A DNA stretch of 42,615 nt from Sphingomonadales bacterium (GTDB taxonomy: Bacteria > Pseudomonadota > Alphaproteobacteria > Sphingomonadales > Sphingomonadaceae), in assembly GCA_028289885.1 (NCBI GenBank), contig JAQGKX010000151.1:1-42615 (forward strand). Reading direction: 5' to 3'. The translations under genes and the position numbers were made by a program. Shown piece after piece: positions 16,339 to 24,600 of this stretch. Under the pieces are notes generated by a model, which was not told the origin of the DNA, made no database searches, and saw only the letters and a program-made list of their open reading frames with translations. Each line of letters begins with the position of its first letter. Positions within the stretch are counted from its first letter, which is position 1.

Positions 16339-17424
16339 CTATGTCCGGCTCAAAATCTTGATCCGTCGCCGCAATGGAACATCAAATATTACGAGGGAAG
16401 TCCAGGACGCTAAGGCTACCCCCGGAAATGCAGACACGAAAACGAAGCCTTCACCTAAATGGAATAGGTGAGAAACTTGCCGTAACATTGCTATTATAGG
16501 AACGTGCAACATGTAAACTGGAAACGACAATTTACCAAGTAGCACCATTACTCGAGAGGTTAGACCTGATGGCTCCGATCGGGAAGCTACGATAATCAAC
16601 GCGGGAAAGACGGTCAGAACAATCAAGGACGAAGCCCATCCAAAAAGACTGTAGTATGGGCAAAACAAGATTCCAAAAAACATAAGACACAGCAGTAACG
16701 GGGAGATTTTCGGTACCCACTGAACCCGCTCTTTTGCAAGGCACAACCAACTCCCGACACTGAAGCCAAATACGGCTCGAACTAATCCATGGTAAAACGA
16801 TTCCCACTCTGCCCCAAAGTCGAGCGTCCCAGCATCTATCGAGAAGAATATTAGCAATAATCCTGTTATCAGGACTGTGATTGGCAGTATTCTCCGCCAA
16901 ATCATAATGTTATAGGCGAACAAGAGATTTGCTATCAATTCAAGTAAAAGGGACCAAGCTGGAATGTTCAACGGATAAAGGTAAGACGCCCCTGTTGAAA
17001 AGTTTGGTGCCATAAAAAAAGCGAAGATCGCGACAAGGTTGAAAGGCTGGTCACGAGACGCATTGTGGCCAAAATAATGTCCCCCGAACCATGATGCGAC
17101 GCCAAGCACGGTTCCGAGAAGATATAACGGATACAATCGCAGAAATCTTGCAATCATAAATCGCCCGGGCGTTAGTTCGCCCGATCTCAGCACATTAAAG
17201 TATCTGAGTGTAATGACGAAGCCAGACAATGAAAAGAACAAATCAACGCTAAGATAAGCAGATGGTATTAACCGGGTGGTGGTCAAATGATAACTAACCA
17301 CGCATAGGGCCGCGATGCCACGCAACCCCTCCAGCGTAACAAGAAGCCCGTGGTCCTGCGTAGCTTGAGTTCTCCCCGCGTGGGACATGGCCTCCAAGGG
17401 CAGGGATGATCTCATCTCGTTCAT
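16339..17424 (-). CDS. Acyltransferase 3 family membrane protein
   Basis: This polytopic membrane acyltransferase (361 residues, about ten helices) lacks an SGNH domain. Recognition motifs are LEGLRGIAALCVVSYHL (R...H), YLSVDLFFSLSGFVITLRY and PLNIPAWSLLLELIANLLFAY. It ends with VFDVPLRRR-like sequence (IFDVPLRRRIK). It probably transfers an acyl group (acetyl, pyruvyl-like or succinyl) to the growing EPS or its lipid-linked unit. Its start overlaps the stop of the upstream Wzy-like gene by 4 nt (ATGA), so the two are translationally coupled. Base composition is AT-rich relative to the rest of the locus. Confidence 0.94.
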   Translation of the reverse strand: MNEMRSSLPLEAMSHAGRTQATQDHGLLVTLEGLRGIAALCVVSYHLTTTRLIPSAYLSVDLFFSLSGFVITLRYFNVLRSGELTPGRFMIARFLRLYPLYLLGTVLGVASWFGGHYFGHNASRDQPFNLVAIFAFFMAPNFSTGASYLYPLNIPAWSLLLELIANLLFAYNIMIWRRILPITVLITGLLLIFFSIDAGTLDFGAEWESFYHGLVRAVFGFSVGSWLCLAKERVQWVPKISPLLLCLMFFGILFCPYYSLFGWASSLIVLTVFPALIIVASRSEPSGLTSRVMVLLGKLSFPVYMLHVPIIAMLRQVSHLFHLGEGFVFVSAFPGVALASWTSLVIFDVPLRRRIKILSRT

Positions 17425-18701
17425 GGCTTAGGCCCACTCGATGCCTCAAAAGGTGACAAGCCGGGGCGGTCGTGGCGTACCTTTCTCAGCATTACTGATC
17501 CCCAGGTAAGCCAGAAGACGCCGGCAGTTCCTGGCTCGGAGAAGGTCGACTCGGAAATTGACCGAACTAAAATAAAGATCAATATCAGGACCGGTAGCAA
17601 GGCAGCATCGACACGTTTCGATACGAGTTTGAAGCCCAAACGTAGCGATCGCACAAAATCCAGAATTATCAGTACAACGGCGACTAAACCCATTTGCAGC
17701 CACAAATCCAACCAGGTATTATGACCATTCAAGGGCTTAAACCCGGCGGCCGACCAGATTCCAATCCTATCTGGCGTGTCATACGCCCAGAAGTTAAAAC
17801 CATATCCAGTCCATGGGCTTTTCTGGATTAATATCCAAACTGCGGCCCAGATCGGTGTCCGCCCTGTCAAATCCCCACTTCGTCCCGCAATGTTTTCAAA
17901 CAGGTTGGGCACTGCAATGAGGAGCAAAACAATTGTTGCCGTCAAAGCCGTTATAGCTGCAACTGTAATCAAGACGGCTGCCCTAGGCACGCGCCCGAGA
18001 AACGTGATGACGGTGAACAGGGTACCCACAACCAAAAGACCCGTTATCGCCGTAATGGAGTTTGACATTATGATCATGACAACACTTGGAATGATCGTAG
18101 CTGATGCAAATGAAAGAGATATCGATTTTGTTTGGTAAGCACAAATGGTGACGATTAGCCCAAGTCCATACGCGAATCCCGCCGCATTTTTGTCGGTTAA
18201 AGCTCCGCGCCAAAGAGATTCATAAGCACCAAAATAATTGCTCAATCCATATTGAGGAAAAACAATCGCCATAAATATCGAAAGGACTGAAGATATAAAG
18301 AAGGCAATTGTGAAGTTTCTGTAAGTCTTTCTAACTGTTGTTATTTGGCTGAATAATATGCCGAAGCCCACTACTGGGAGTAAACGTAAACTGCGGTTCA
18401 GTGACGACGCAGGATCGGGTGAGTAAGTTGTGGATATGAATGCAATTAAGACAAATGCATACACAAGAAAGTCATGGTAGAAGGGGTTCTCACGATCTCG
18501 CATCAACAGCATTACGCCGATACTCGTTGTAAATAGCAACAGCAGCCATGGCATAATATCCGATTTACCAAACTGTAGATTGGTAACGCCGATGCTCTGG
18601 AAGTATGCATCGGGAGTGTAGAACGTCCCGATTACGGGGACGGTTACCATCATTACCATCCAAAGATCGACCAACCCGAAGCTACGTATTTGACCTTTCA
18701 T
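17421..18701 (-). CDS. O-antigen ligase/Wzy-type polymerase candidate
   Basis: A 426-residue inner-membrane protein with ten or more hydrophobic segments. Its large loop has GDLTGRTPIWAAVWILIQKSPWTGYGFNFW and, further on, LNGHNTWLDLWLQMGLV. This matches the Wzy_C/O-antigen ligase superfamily and is especially close to EPS polymerases of the ExoQ type (GRTPIW...SPWTGYG). I favour this gene as the repeat-unit polymerase because it lies in the same operon as the flippase and the acyltransferases. It is among the most AT-rich genes in the window: 18061-18120 has 21 G+C of 60. It is coupled by ATGA to the downstream acyltransferase. Confidence 0.9.
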   Translation of the reverse strand: MKGQIRSFGLVDLWMVMMVTVPVIGTFYTPDAYFQSIGVTNLQFGKSDIMPWLLLLFTTSIGVMLLMRDRENPFYHDFLVYAFVLIAFISTTYSPDPASSLNRSLRLLPVVGFGILFSQITTVRKTYRNFTIAFFISSVLSIFMAIVFPQYGLSNYFGAYESLWRGALTDKNAAGFAYGLGLIVTICAYQTKSISLSFASATIIPSVVMIIMSNSITAITGLLVVGTLFTVITFLGRVPRAAVLITVAAITALTATIVLLLIAVPNLFENIAGRSGDLTGRTPIWAAVWILIQKSPWTGYGFNFWAYDTPDRIGIWSAAGFKPLNGHNTWLDLWLQMGLVAVVLIILDFVRSLRLGFKLVSKRVDAALLPVLILIFILVRSISESTFSEPGTAGVFWLTWGSVMLRKVRHDRPGLSPFEASSGPKP

Positions 18702-18840
18702 GTCATGAAACCAGAACTGAAGTATGCGTTATTGGGGAAATGACCATATATATATACCATTACCCATTGCGCGGATATAAATCTCCTGCGTTCCGAGCTT
18801 TCGGTCAAACTCAAAGTTTTTCCTTGCGCCATGGCCATCC
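18702..18840. other. AT-rich gap inside the minus-strand EPS operon
   Basis: This 139-nt gap separates the flippase-GT-acyltransferase part of the operon from the AT-rich polymerase-acyltransferase part. It contains an alternating AT run (around 18749-18758, TATATATATA). It may hold an internal promoter for the distal three genes, or mark the junction of a transferred cassette. No gene is seen in it. Confidence 0.35.
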
Positions 18841-19926
18841 TTATTGATCCGCAACAATGGGTCGTAAATTACGTGCGACCCACGGTCGCGTGATTGCTAT
18901 CAGCTTGCGCTCGACGATCAGATGATAGGCTATGCCACCCAACGCGGCGGCGATGGCCATGATCAGGATTGCCCATTCCCCTGGGATCGATCGGCCAAGG
19001 ATGCGGCTCAACACCTGGCACGTTGCGATCAGTATCAGCGGATGGATCAGGTAAAGCGCATATGAGCTGGCACCGAAGACTGCCAGATGTCGGGGCAGGG
19101 CGGTGCTTGGCCGCCGCCGCTCGCGTTCGACGGTGCCGATGACGAACAGCATTGCCATCGAGCCGAACGCCAGACGACCGACGAGTTCGTCATCCTGAAT
19201 TCCGGAAACGCCAAGGAAGGCGAAAAATCCCGCTGCTCCGATAGCGGCCAACAGCTTCGGATATGGCACATGCCCCCGGCGGAGAAGCGCCGCGATCCAG
19301 ACGCCGCCGATGAAATCAAGATTGAACGGGCTTAGGAAGAAGGAGGCCGGGAAGACCATGCTTGGATGAAAAACATGCGCAACGACTATGGCCAGCGCCC
19401 ACGGCGGCAGGATCAGCATCCATGCTCGACCGTAAACAATAAAGACGGTGAACAGGGCATAGAAGAATATCTCATAGGTCAGTGTCCATGCCACCCCGAG
19501 AACCGGATGATCGGGATTGGGCGTCAGGAAAATCGACAATACCATGTTGAGCGGATCCCTTTGGCTCGCATCCCCGCCGCCGCTGACCGCATAGAATAGG
19601 ATCAAGGGAAACAGGATTCCCCAATAAGGAGGGTAGATGCGCAGGAACCGCTTTCGGATATAATTATCGGCTCGCGCGGGTTGCCCAAGGTCTTTCCAGT
19701 GCGCCCAGCTTATGATGAAGCCACTCAAGACGAAAAAGAAATCGACGCCGACGTTGAAATTTTCGAACAGGTTCGCGAACGGGGGGTGGCTCCAGAACCG
19801 GGGCTCCGCGACGATCCGCGAGGCGTGATACATTACCACCATCATGGCAGCGACACCGCGGCCCAGCTGCAGCATCTCGAACTTCTGAGCCGGGACAGAT
19901 GTGGGGTTGGCCTGGCCCTTAGGCAT
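18841..19926 (-). CDS. Acyltransferase 3 family membrane protein
   Basis: The product (361 residues) is an acyltransferase-3 protein without an SGNH domain. Motifs: MLQLGRGVAAMMVVMYHASRIV (R...H), NVGVDFFFVLSGFIISWAHW, and GVAWTLTYEIFFYALFTVFIVYG. About ten hydrophobic segments follow. It probably acylates the EPS. The frame is open upstream to 20139, but that extension is out-of-family sequence antisense to nothing coding and lies inside the upstream glycosyltransferase gene. ATG 19926 (MPKGQANPTS) fits better and overlaps the glycosyltransferase stop by 8 nt. Unlike the two acyltransferase genes downstream, its GC content is high. Confidence 0.93.
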   Translation of the reverse strand: MPKGQANPTSVPAQKFEMLQLGRGVAAMMVVMYHASRIVAEPRFWSHPPFANLFENFNVGVDFFFVLSGFIISWAHWKDLGQPARADNYIRKRFLRIYPPYWGILFPLILFYAVSGGGDASQRDPLNMVLSIFLTPNPDHPVLGVAWTLTYEIFFYALFTVFIVYGRAWMLILPPWALAIVVAHVFHPSMVFPASFFLSPFNLDFIGGVWIAALLRRGHVPYPKLLAAIGAAGFFAFLGVSGIQDDELVGRLAFGSMAMLFVIGTVERERRRPSTALPRHLAVFGASSYALYLIHPLILIATCQVLSRILGRSIPGEWAILIMAIAAALGGIAYHLIVERKLIAITRPWVARNLRPIVADQ

Positions 19927-21064
19927 GCGATATCTCTCTCGCATCGCTGCTACGGTCAGCTGCGCGCCCGCCCTTGCGCACCCGATCGAACACGGCCTCG
20001 GTTTCGCGAGCAGCCTTTTCCCAACTGAACCGGCGGGCGTTTGCAATGGCGCGCTCGCGCAAGTCCGCAGCCACTGCGGGGTCGCCGAACACGGTGGAGA
20101 TTGCAGCGGCGAGCGCGTCGGCGTCGCCTGGATCGACAAACAGGGCGCCCTCGCCAGCGACCTCGCGCAGCACCGGGATGTCCGAGCAGATCACCGGTAC
20201 TTCCAGCGTGTGAGCCTCAAGTATCGGCAGGCAGAATCCTTCGACAAGCGACGTGTTGATATAGACTTTGGCGTTTGCGTACAGTGTGCGCAACGCGTCG
20301 TCGGACACCGCTCCCGCCATTTCGATCGACGCGGCCGGAAAGCGTGCGTTCAATGTCGGCACCAGGCCGATATCGTCCCGCCCGACCAGAATGACGCGCG
20401 GGGCGCGGTGCTCGAGCGCCAGACGATTGAGGGCAGCCCATAGCAGGCCGACATTCTTGTTTGGCGTGATGTTCGCGACCATCAGGGCATAGGGCGCGTC
20501 GGTCTCCCTTGCGGTCGCGTCATTTGCACCAATGGCGATCGGTGAGGCTTCATGGATGACGCTCGAGCGATCCGTGAGATCGGGATAAGCAGACACAAGC
20601 GTATCGCGCGTGGCGTTGGATACGCAAATGACGTGTGCGGCCCGGCGGAACCCCCTCGCCGTAGCAAAGCGCCATTGAAGCCGCTGCTGCCACGGATAGA
20701 TTGCCCGATGCGTCACCCGATAGAGATCGTGGACGACCGCAACACTGGTTTCCATATGTGCCAGCATCGTCGTCGGCTGTGGGTGAAAGATGAGATCGGC
20801 CCCAACTGCGCGTTTCAGGCGAGGCAGCTCAACGGTATTTGCGATCAGCATCCGTGTCTCGTTACGCGGCACCTGACGATGAACGGTACGCAGCCCGAGT
20901 GACCTGATTTCGGGAGGGATCGCGGCAGCCGTCCAATTTGTCGCGAGGACATAGTCATACCGGCCATGCGTCACCAGCGCCGCGATGGTGTTCCAGGTAA
21001 ATACCGAAAGGCCCGTTACCCGGTCGGGATAGGGGGTGACGTGATTGATCAGGACGCGGGCCAA
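19919..21064 (-). CDS. Family 4 glycosyltransferase (GT-B)
   Basis: A 381-residue GT4-type enzyme beginning ARVLINHVTPYPDRVTGLSVFTWN. It has an acceptor-domain motif VAVVHDLYRVTH and RAAHVICVSNATRDTLV. The donor domain contains YALMVANITPNKNVGLLW, VILVGRDDIG and VEGFCLPILEAHTLEVPVICSDIPVLREVAGEGALFVDPGD, with the E-x7-E motif. It resembles mannosyl/rhamnosyltransferases of EPS clusters; the sugar is not decidable. The start is a TTG at 21064, six bases after a perfect AAGGAGG, so the open frame up to 21313 is not used. Its end overlaps the downstream acyltransferase, and it starts 34 nt after the flippase stop. Confidence 0.94.
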   Translation of the reverse strand: MARVLINHVTPYPDRVTGLSVFTWNTIAALVTHGRYDYVLATNWTAAAIPPEIRSLGLRTVHRQVPRNETRMLIANTVELPRLKRAVGADLIFHPQPTTMLAHMETSVAVVHDLYRVTHRAIYPWQQRLQWRFATARGFRRAAHVICVSNATRDTLVSAYPDLTDRSSVIHEASPIAIGANDATARETDAPYALMVANITPNKNVGLLWAALNRLALEHRAPRVILVGRDDIGLVPTLNARFPAASIEMAGAVSDDALRTLYANAKVYINTSLVEGFCLPILEAHTLEVPVICSDIPVLREVAGEGALFVDPGDADALAAAISTVFGDPAVAADLRERAIANARRFSWEKAARETEAVFDRVRKGGRAADRSSDAREISHA

Positions 21065-21070
21065 GAAAAA

Positions 21071-21077
21071 CCTCCTT
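21071..21077 (-). promoter_or_regulatory. Strong Shine-Dalgarno defining the TTG start of the glycosyltransferase
   Basis: Read on the minus strand this is AAGGAGG, followed by six bases and TTG 21064. It decides the start against longer frames that lack conserved sequence. Confidence 0.85.
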
Positions 21078-21098
21078 CGCGCCGCAATGCTGCGTCGA

Positions 21099-22517
21099 TC
21101 ATATGCTCGTGGCCATTTCGGTCGAGGGCTCGGGCGCGGGCCGAACCATCCGCCAGAATCCGACGAGCCGCCGGACCGACACCGGAAGCGCCAGTACGAT
21201 GAACGGTACCGCGATTGCCCATAGCCCCAACTCACGCCAGAACAGCCCGACCGCTGCCGCTGCCCACCAGAGTGCGGCGACGCGGTAGTCGGGCGATCCG
21301 ATCTGGCGCGCAACGAAGACGTGCATCAATCCATAGGCGGGGATGGCCGCAAGTTCGCCATATCCATACCCCTGCGCTCCGACATGGCGCACCGCAAACC
21401 ACGCGACCACGCCGAATAAAACGACATGCACTGTATAGGTGATCCCAAGGTCACGATTCCGATCGATCACCGACATGACCGCCGAATGGACGTTGAACGT
21501 CGCAATCGTCAGGTAGGCAAGCGCGATATACGGATAAAAGTCCATGACCGGCGCCCATCGTGCCCCGAAAACGATCGGGACTATGAATTGTCCCAACCAG
21601 CCGAATCCCAGCAACACGGCACCCACGACCAACGTCTGGATTTCCATGCCCTCGGTAACGGCTTTCCGAAGCTTTGCCGTATCATGTTGTATCCGCGCAA
21701 GGACTGCGACGGAAAGGCGCCACGCGACGGTCTTGGCGATGCTGAGCATTTCCAATATTCCGATTGTCATGCCGATCAGGCCGACCGCCTGCGCGCCCAT
21801 GACCGGCCCTATTATCAAGGGGTTGACCAGCATGCGGAGCTGCCACACCCAATTGGCGAAAGCGAATGTGCCTGCATAGTTTATGATTTGTCGTGCAATC
21901 TTTCCGTCCCAGCCGAAACGCGGCATGGATTTGGAAAGCCAATGCGCCAGAATGCAAAACGAAACCTGCTGCAACAGCAGCGCCGCTCCAAGCGAAACAG
22001 CACCGAACCCCGAAAGTGCCAGTGCTGCCGCAAGCGCGTAATAAGCGACATCGCCACCGATTTCGACGGCAGCGACGCTTCGGTAGTCAAGCGCCCGCTC
22101 CAGTTGCGCGGTTGCCGGAATCGTCAGCATTTGAAACGGCAGCCCCAATGCCATGACCGCCATGACCGCCGAATAGCCTGCAACGTTGGTCCAGACGGAC
22201 AATAAGCCGCGGGTTGCCTCCAGCATGCCGCAAAGCGCCAGGGCCGCCGCGAACAGCATGGTGTAGGCAGTCCTGAGCGTGGCCCGCGAAACATCGCCTT
22301 CATGCCGCAAGAGGAAAACGCCAACCCCCGCCGTTCCGACCAGATTGGCGTACAGGTAAATGCTGTAGGCAGCGACATAGCTGCCGTATTTCGCGGGCCC
22401 CAATATCCGCGTGATGATCATGATGCCGACCATTTTCAGGCCAACGCCCAGTATTTGCCTGCTCATCAGATAGATACCACCGCGCAAGGCGCTGGAGCGA
22501 AGCGACGTGGCACTCAC
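21099..22517 (-). CDS. Polysaccharide flippase (Wzx-like, MOP superfamily)
   Basis: This 472-residue polytopic protein has twelve or more hydrophobic segments and the N-terminal flippase signature RGGIYLMSRQILGVGLKMVGIMIITRILGP followed by YGSYVAAYSIY. It belongs to the MOP/MVF polysaccharide transporter group. It should flip undecaprenyl-PP-linked EPS repeat units from the cytoplasmic to the periplasmic side for polymerisation by the Wzy-like protein. The start overlaps the stop of the upstream polysaccharide deacetylase gene by 4 nt, and the glycosyltransferase gene follows with 34 nt between stop and start. It appears to be the only flippase in the window. Confidence 0.93.
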   Translation of the reverse strand: MSATSLRSSALRGGIYLMSRQILGVGLKMVGIMIITRILGPAKYGSYVAAYSIYLYANLVGTAGVGVFLLRHEGDVSRATLRTAYTMLFAAALALCGMLEATRGLLSVWTNVAGYSAVMAVMALGLPFQMLTIPATAQLERALDYRSVAAVEIGGDVAYYALAAALALSGFGAVSLGAALLLQQVSFCILAHWLSKSMPRFGWDGKIARQIINYAGTFAFANWVWQLRMLVNPLIIGPVMGAQAVGLIGMTIGILEMLSIAKTVAWRLSVAVLARIQHDTAKLRKAVTEGMEIQTLVVGAVLLGFGWLGQFIVPIVFGARWAPVMDFYPYIALAYLTIATFNVHSAVMSVIDRNRDLGITYTVHVVLFGVVAWFAVRHVGAQGYGYGELAAIPAYGLMHVFVARQIGSPDYRVAALWWAAAAVGLFWRELGLWAIAVPFIVLALPVSVRRLVGFWRMVRPAPEPSTEMATSI

Positions 22518-23353
22518 TTGGGAGTACCGGCATCGACGCTTGCCTGTTCGCCGGGCAGGTCGATGGCCACGATGCTGGCCCCCTGCTGCTGCAAGCGCGA
22601 AAGGATGAGACGCAGCATCGATGGCGTGTTCCGTGGCCAGTCATGCAGGAGGATAACGCCGCGGTCGGGCATCCTGGAGAACAACCTGCGATAACTCACC
22701 GTCGCTGGATCGTTCCGCCAGTCTTCGGGACTTGCATCGATGCCAGCCAAGGCGAAATCATTTGTTTTGAGGAAAGCGGCAAATGCGGGCGTCATCTTCC
22801 AATTCAAGCCTCCATTATCCGGAAGTCGGATGAGCCGCCGAATTCCGGGAAGGGATGGCCGATTCCAGGCACTGTCCTCGACTGCTTCGGCTCCGCGTCG
22901 CATATTGTCTTCGATTTCACTCTCGTTCGGACCTCCAAATTTGGCATGATCCCATGAATGGCTGCCGATCGTGTGACCGGCCCTGAGGATTTGATCGACC
23001 AGTTCGGGATGTGCAGCCGCCCTTTTCCCGACCATGAAGAACGTCGCACGAACGCAGTTCGACCGCAGGATTTGCAGGAGTTCGGGAAGTGTCTCCGGGG
23101 TTGGTCCATCGTCGATCGTCAGGACGAATTCATTGGGTTTCAGGGTAAGCCCGCTCGGCTTGACCATTGTTCCGAAGCCGAGAGATCCCGCATCGACGCC
23201 CAACCTCCGCCCGGTCAACGGTCCTGTGCAGCCGGGATCGGCAACGATCTCCGCAGCTTGCGGACTGGCGCCTGCACCAGCCCCTCCGCCTGTACCGCAG
23301 CCCGACAGCAACAGAGCCGTCACAAGCCCGATAATAATGTGATTCGACCCCAT
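22514..23353 (-). CDS. Polysaccharide deacetylase (NodB domain) lipoprotein
   Basis: The 279-residue product begins with a lipoprotein signal peptide (GLVTALLLSGCGTGGG, with a lipobox-like LLSGC), so it is probably anchored in a membrane facing the periplasm. The NodB/CE4 domain shows motif 1 TIDDGPTPE, motif 2 SHSWDHAKF (the two metal-binding His), motif 3 near RLPDNG, an EDW motif (SPEDWRN) and motif 5 GVILLHDW. It should remove N- or O-acetyl groups from a glycan, plausibly the EPS. ATG 23353 (MGSNHIII) is chosen over an upstream ATG-less extension because it begins the signal peptide and follows a GAAGAAG site. It is the first gene of the long minus-strand operon. Confidence 0.93.
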   Translation of the reverse strand: MGSNHIIIGLVTALLLSGCGTGGGAGAGASPQAAEIVADPGCTGPLTGRRLGVDAGSLGFGTMVKPSGLTLKPNEFVLTIDDGPTPETLPELLQILRSNCVRATFFMVGKRAAAHPELVDQILRAGHTIGSHSWDHAKFGGPNESEIEDNMRRGAEAVEDSAWNRPSLPGIRRLIRLPDNGGLNWKMTPAFAAFLKTNDFALAGIDASPEDWRNDPATVSYRRLFSRMPDRGVILLHDWPRNTPSMLRLILSRLQQQGASIVAIDLPGEQASVDAGTPK

Positions 23354-23475
23354 CGGCACTTCTTCTCGTCGGAGTGCGGCTTGCTGCACCTGCGAACAAC
23401 GGATACCATTACGGGGATCGATTGGACAGGGGCTGATGACATGTTGCGAAACAATTGTCCGAAAGGTTGCAGTTC
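23354..23475. promoter_or_regulatory. Divergent promoter region between deacetylase and GH10 operons
   Basis: This 122-nt gap separates the starts of two divergent EPS operons, so both promoters must lie in or near it. I see no clear consensus boxes by eye. Confidence 0.45.
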
Positions 23476-24600
23476 GTGATCACGCGACGGAGGGCCTTGG
23501 TTGCAGCCGCAACCGTTGGTTTGACGGGGGTTTTGGTTGGCACTTCTCTGACGGAAGCACGTTCTTACGGTGACTCTTTGAAACGGCGCGCACGGCGAAG
23601 CGGGCGGAGTTTCGGATTCGAGATCGATTCAAAAACATTGCCAAAAAGTAGCGCGATGCGGAATATCGTTGCAGAACAAGCCGACGTCATTGTCGCGGGA
23701 TTTGAGATGAAATGGTGGGCTGTCGAGCCATCGCAGGGAACATTTGACTTTAGCAGGGCGCAGACCCTGGTCGATTTTGCCAGACATCGGCATCTGCAGG
23801 TCAGGGGGCACGCCGCCATGTGGTATCGTGCGATCCCGCAATGGGCCGTCACCGATATCCGCGGTCCGAAGGCAATCGACGCGATGACCACTCATGTTCG
23901 GCAAGTCGTCGGTCATTGGCGCGGACAATTGATTGAATGGGACGTCGTGAACGAAGCCATCGAACCCGCCGACGATCTCCCCGGCGGATTGCGGAAAGCG
24001 CCATTCGGACGCGAAATGGGTTACGATTGGATAGAACAATGTTTTCGCGCCGCGCACGAAGCAGATCCGCAAGCAAAACTATACTATAATGAATTTGGGA
24101 TAGAGGAAGACCTGCCCGCGAGCGAGGTCAAGCGCAGGGCCGTTCTGGCGTTACTGGCAGAAATGAAGAAGCGTAATGTGCCGATCCACGGACTGGGTAT
24201 TCAGTCTCATCTGGCGGTGGTTAGGCCTTTCAGTTCGACGGTCTTTCGAAGATTTCTGCAGGACGTTGCCGCCATGGGACTGAAAATCCGGCTTACCGAA
24301 TTCGACGTGTCGGGTCATAAGATCCTCGGTCCCGAAATGTGGCGGGACGGGCGAATTGCCTCCCGCGCCAAGACCTACCTCGAAACCGCGTTCGATGAAG
24401 CGGCAGTCGTTGGTCTGGTCTGCTGGGGCGTCCGCAACCAGGATAGCTGGCTCCAGTCGGAAGAGTGGGCGCGTCCCCCCGGTGCCCCACCCCTGAGACC
24501 TCTGCCTTATGACGATGCGTTCAAGCCAACACCTCTATGGTCTGCAATCGCACAAGCGTTCGACGGCGCGCCGCAACGCACGGGCATCGCCAGGGCATGA
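23476..24600 (+). CDS. Secreted GH10-family endo-glycanase (xylanase-like)
   Basis: A single-domain GH10 protein (374 residues) behind a Tat-like signal (TRRRALVAAATVGLTGVLVG). Fold motifs include FEMKWWAVEPSQGTFDF, VRGHAAMWY, the acid/base WDVVNEA (Glu160), YYNEFGIEE, GIQSHL, the nucleophile in RLTEFDV (Glu275) and CWGVRNQDSWL. In typical xylanases the third loop reads GHTLVWH; here the His is Tyr (GHAAMWY), so the substrate may not be xylan. In an EPS operon it more likely trims or releases the EPS than feeds on plant xylan. GTG 23476, with AAAGG upstream, is chosen; TTG 23455 is a weaker alternative. Its stop overlaps the next gene's ATG (ATGA). Confidence 0.92.
   Translation: MITRRRALVAAATVGLTGVLVGTSLTEARSYGDSLKRRARRSGRSFGFEIDSKTLPKSSAMRNIVAEQADVIVAGFEMKWWAVEPSQGTFDFSRAQTLVDFARHRHLQVRGHAAMWYRAIPQWAVTDIRGPKAIDAMTTHVRQVVGHWRGQLIEWDVVNEAIEPADDLPGGLRKAPFGREMGYDWIEQCFRAAHEADPQAKLYYNEFGIEEDLPASEVKRRAVLALLAEMKKRNVPIHGLGIQSHLAVVRPFSSTVFRRFLQDVAAMGLKIRLTEFDVSGHKILGPEMWRDGRIASRAKTYLETAFDEAAVVGLVCWGVRNQDSWLQSEEWARPPGAPPLRPLPYDDAFKPTPLWSAIAQAFDGAPQRTGIARA

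Noticed and set aside
19927-20139. N-terminal extension of the acyltransferase at 18841-19926
   Set aside because: The extension lies inside the upstream glycosyltransferase gene and precedes the conserved acyltransferase start; ATG 19926 is better placed.
21065-21313. N-terminal extension of the glycosyltransferase at 19919-21064
   Set aside because: Arg/Ser-rich shadow of the flippase gene; the TTG with AAGGAGG at 21064 starts the real domain.
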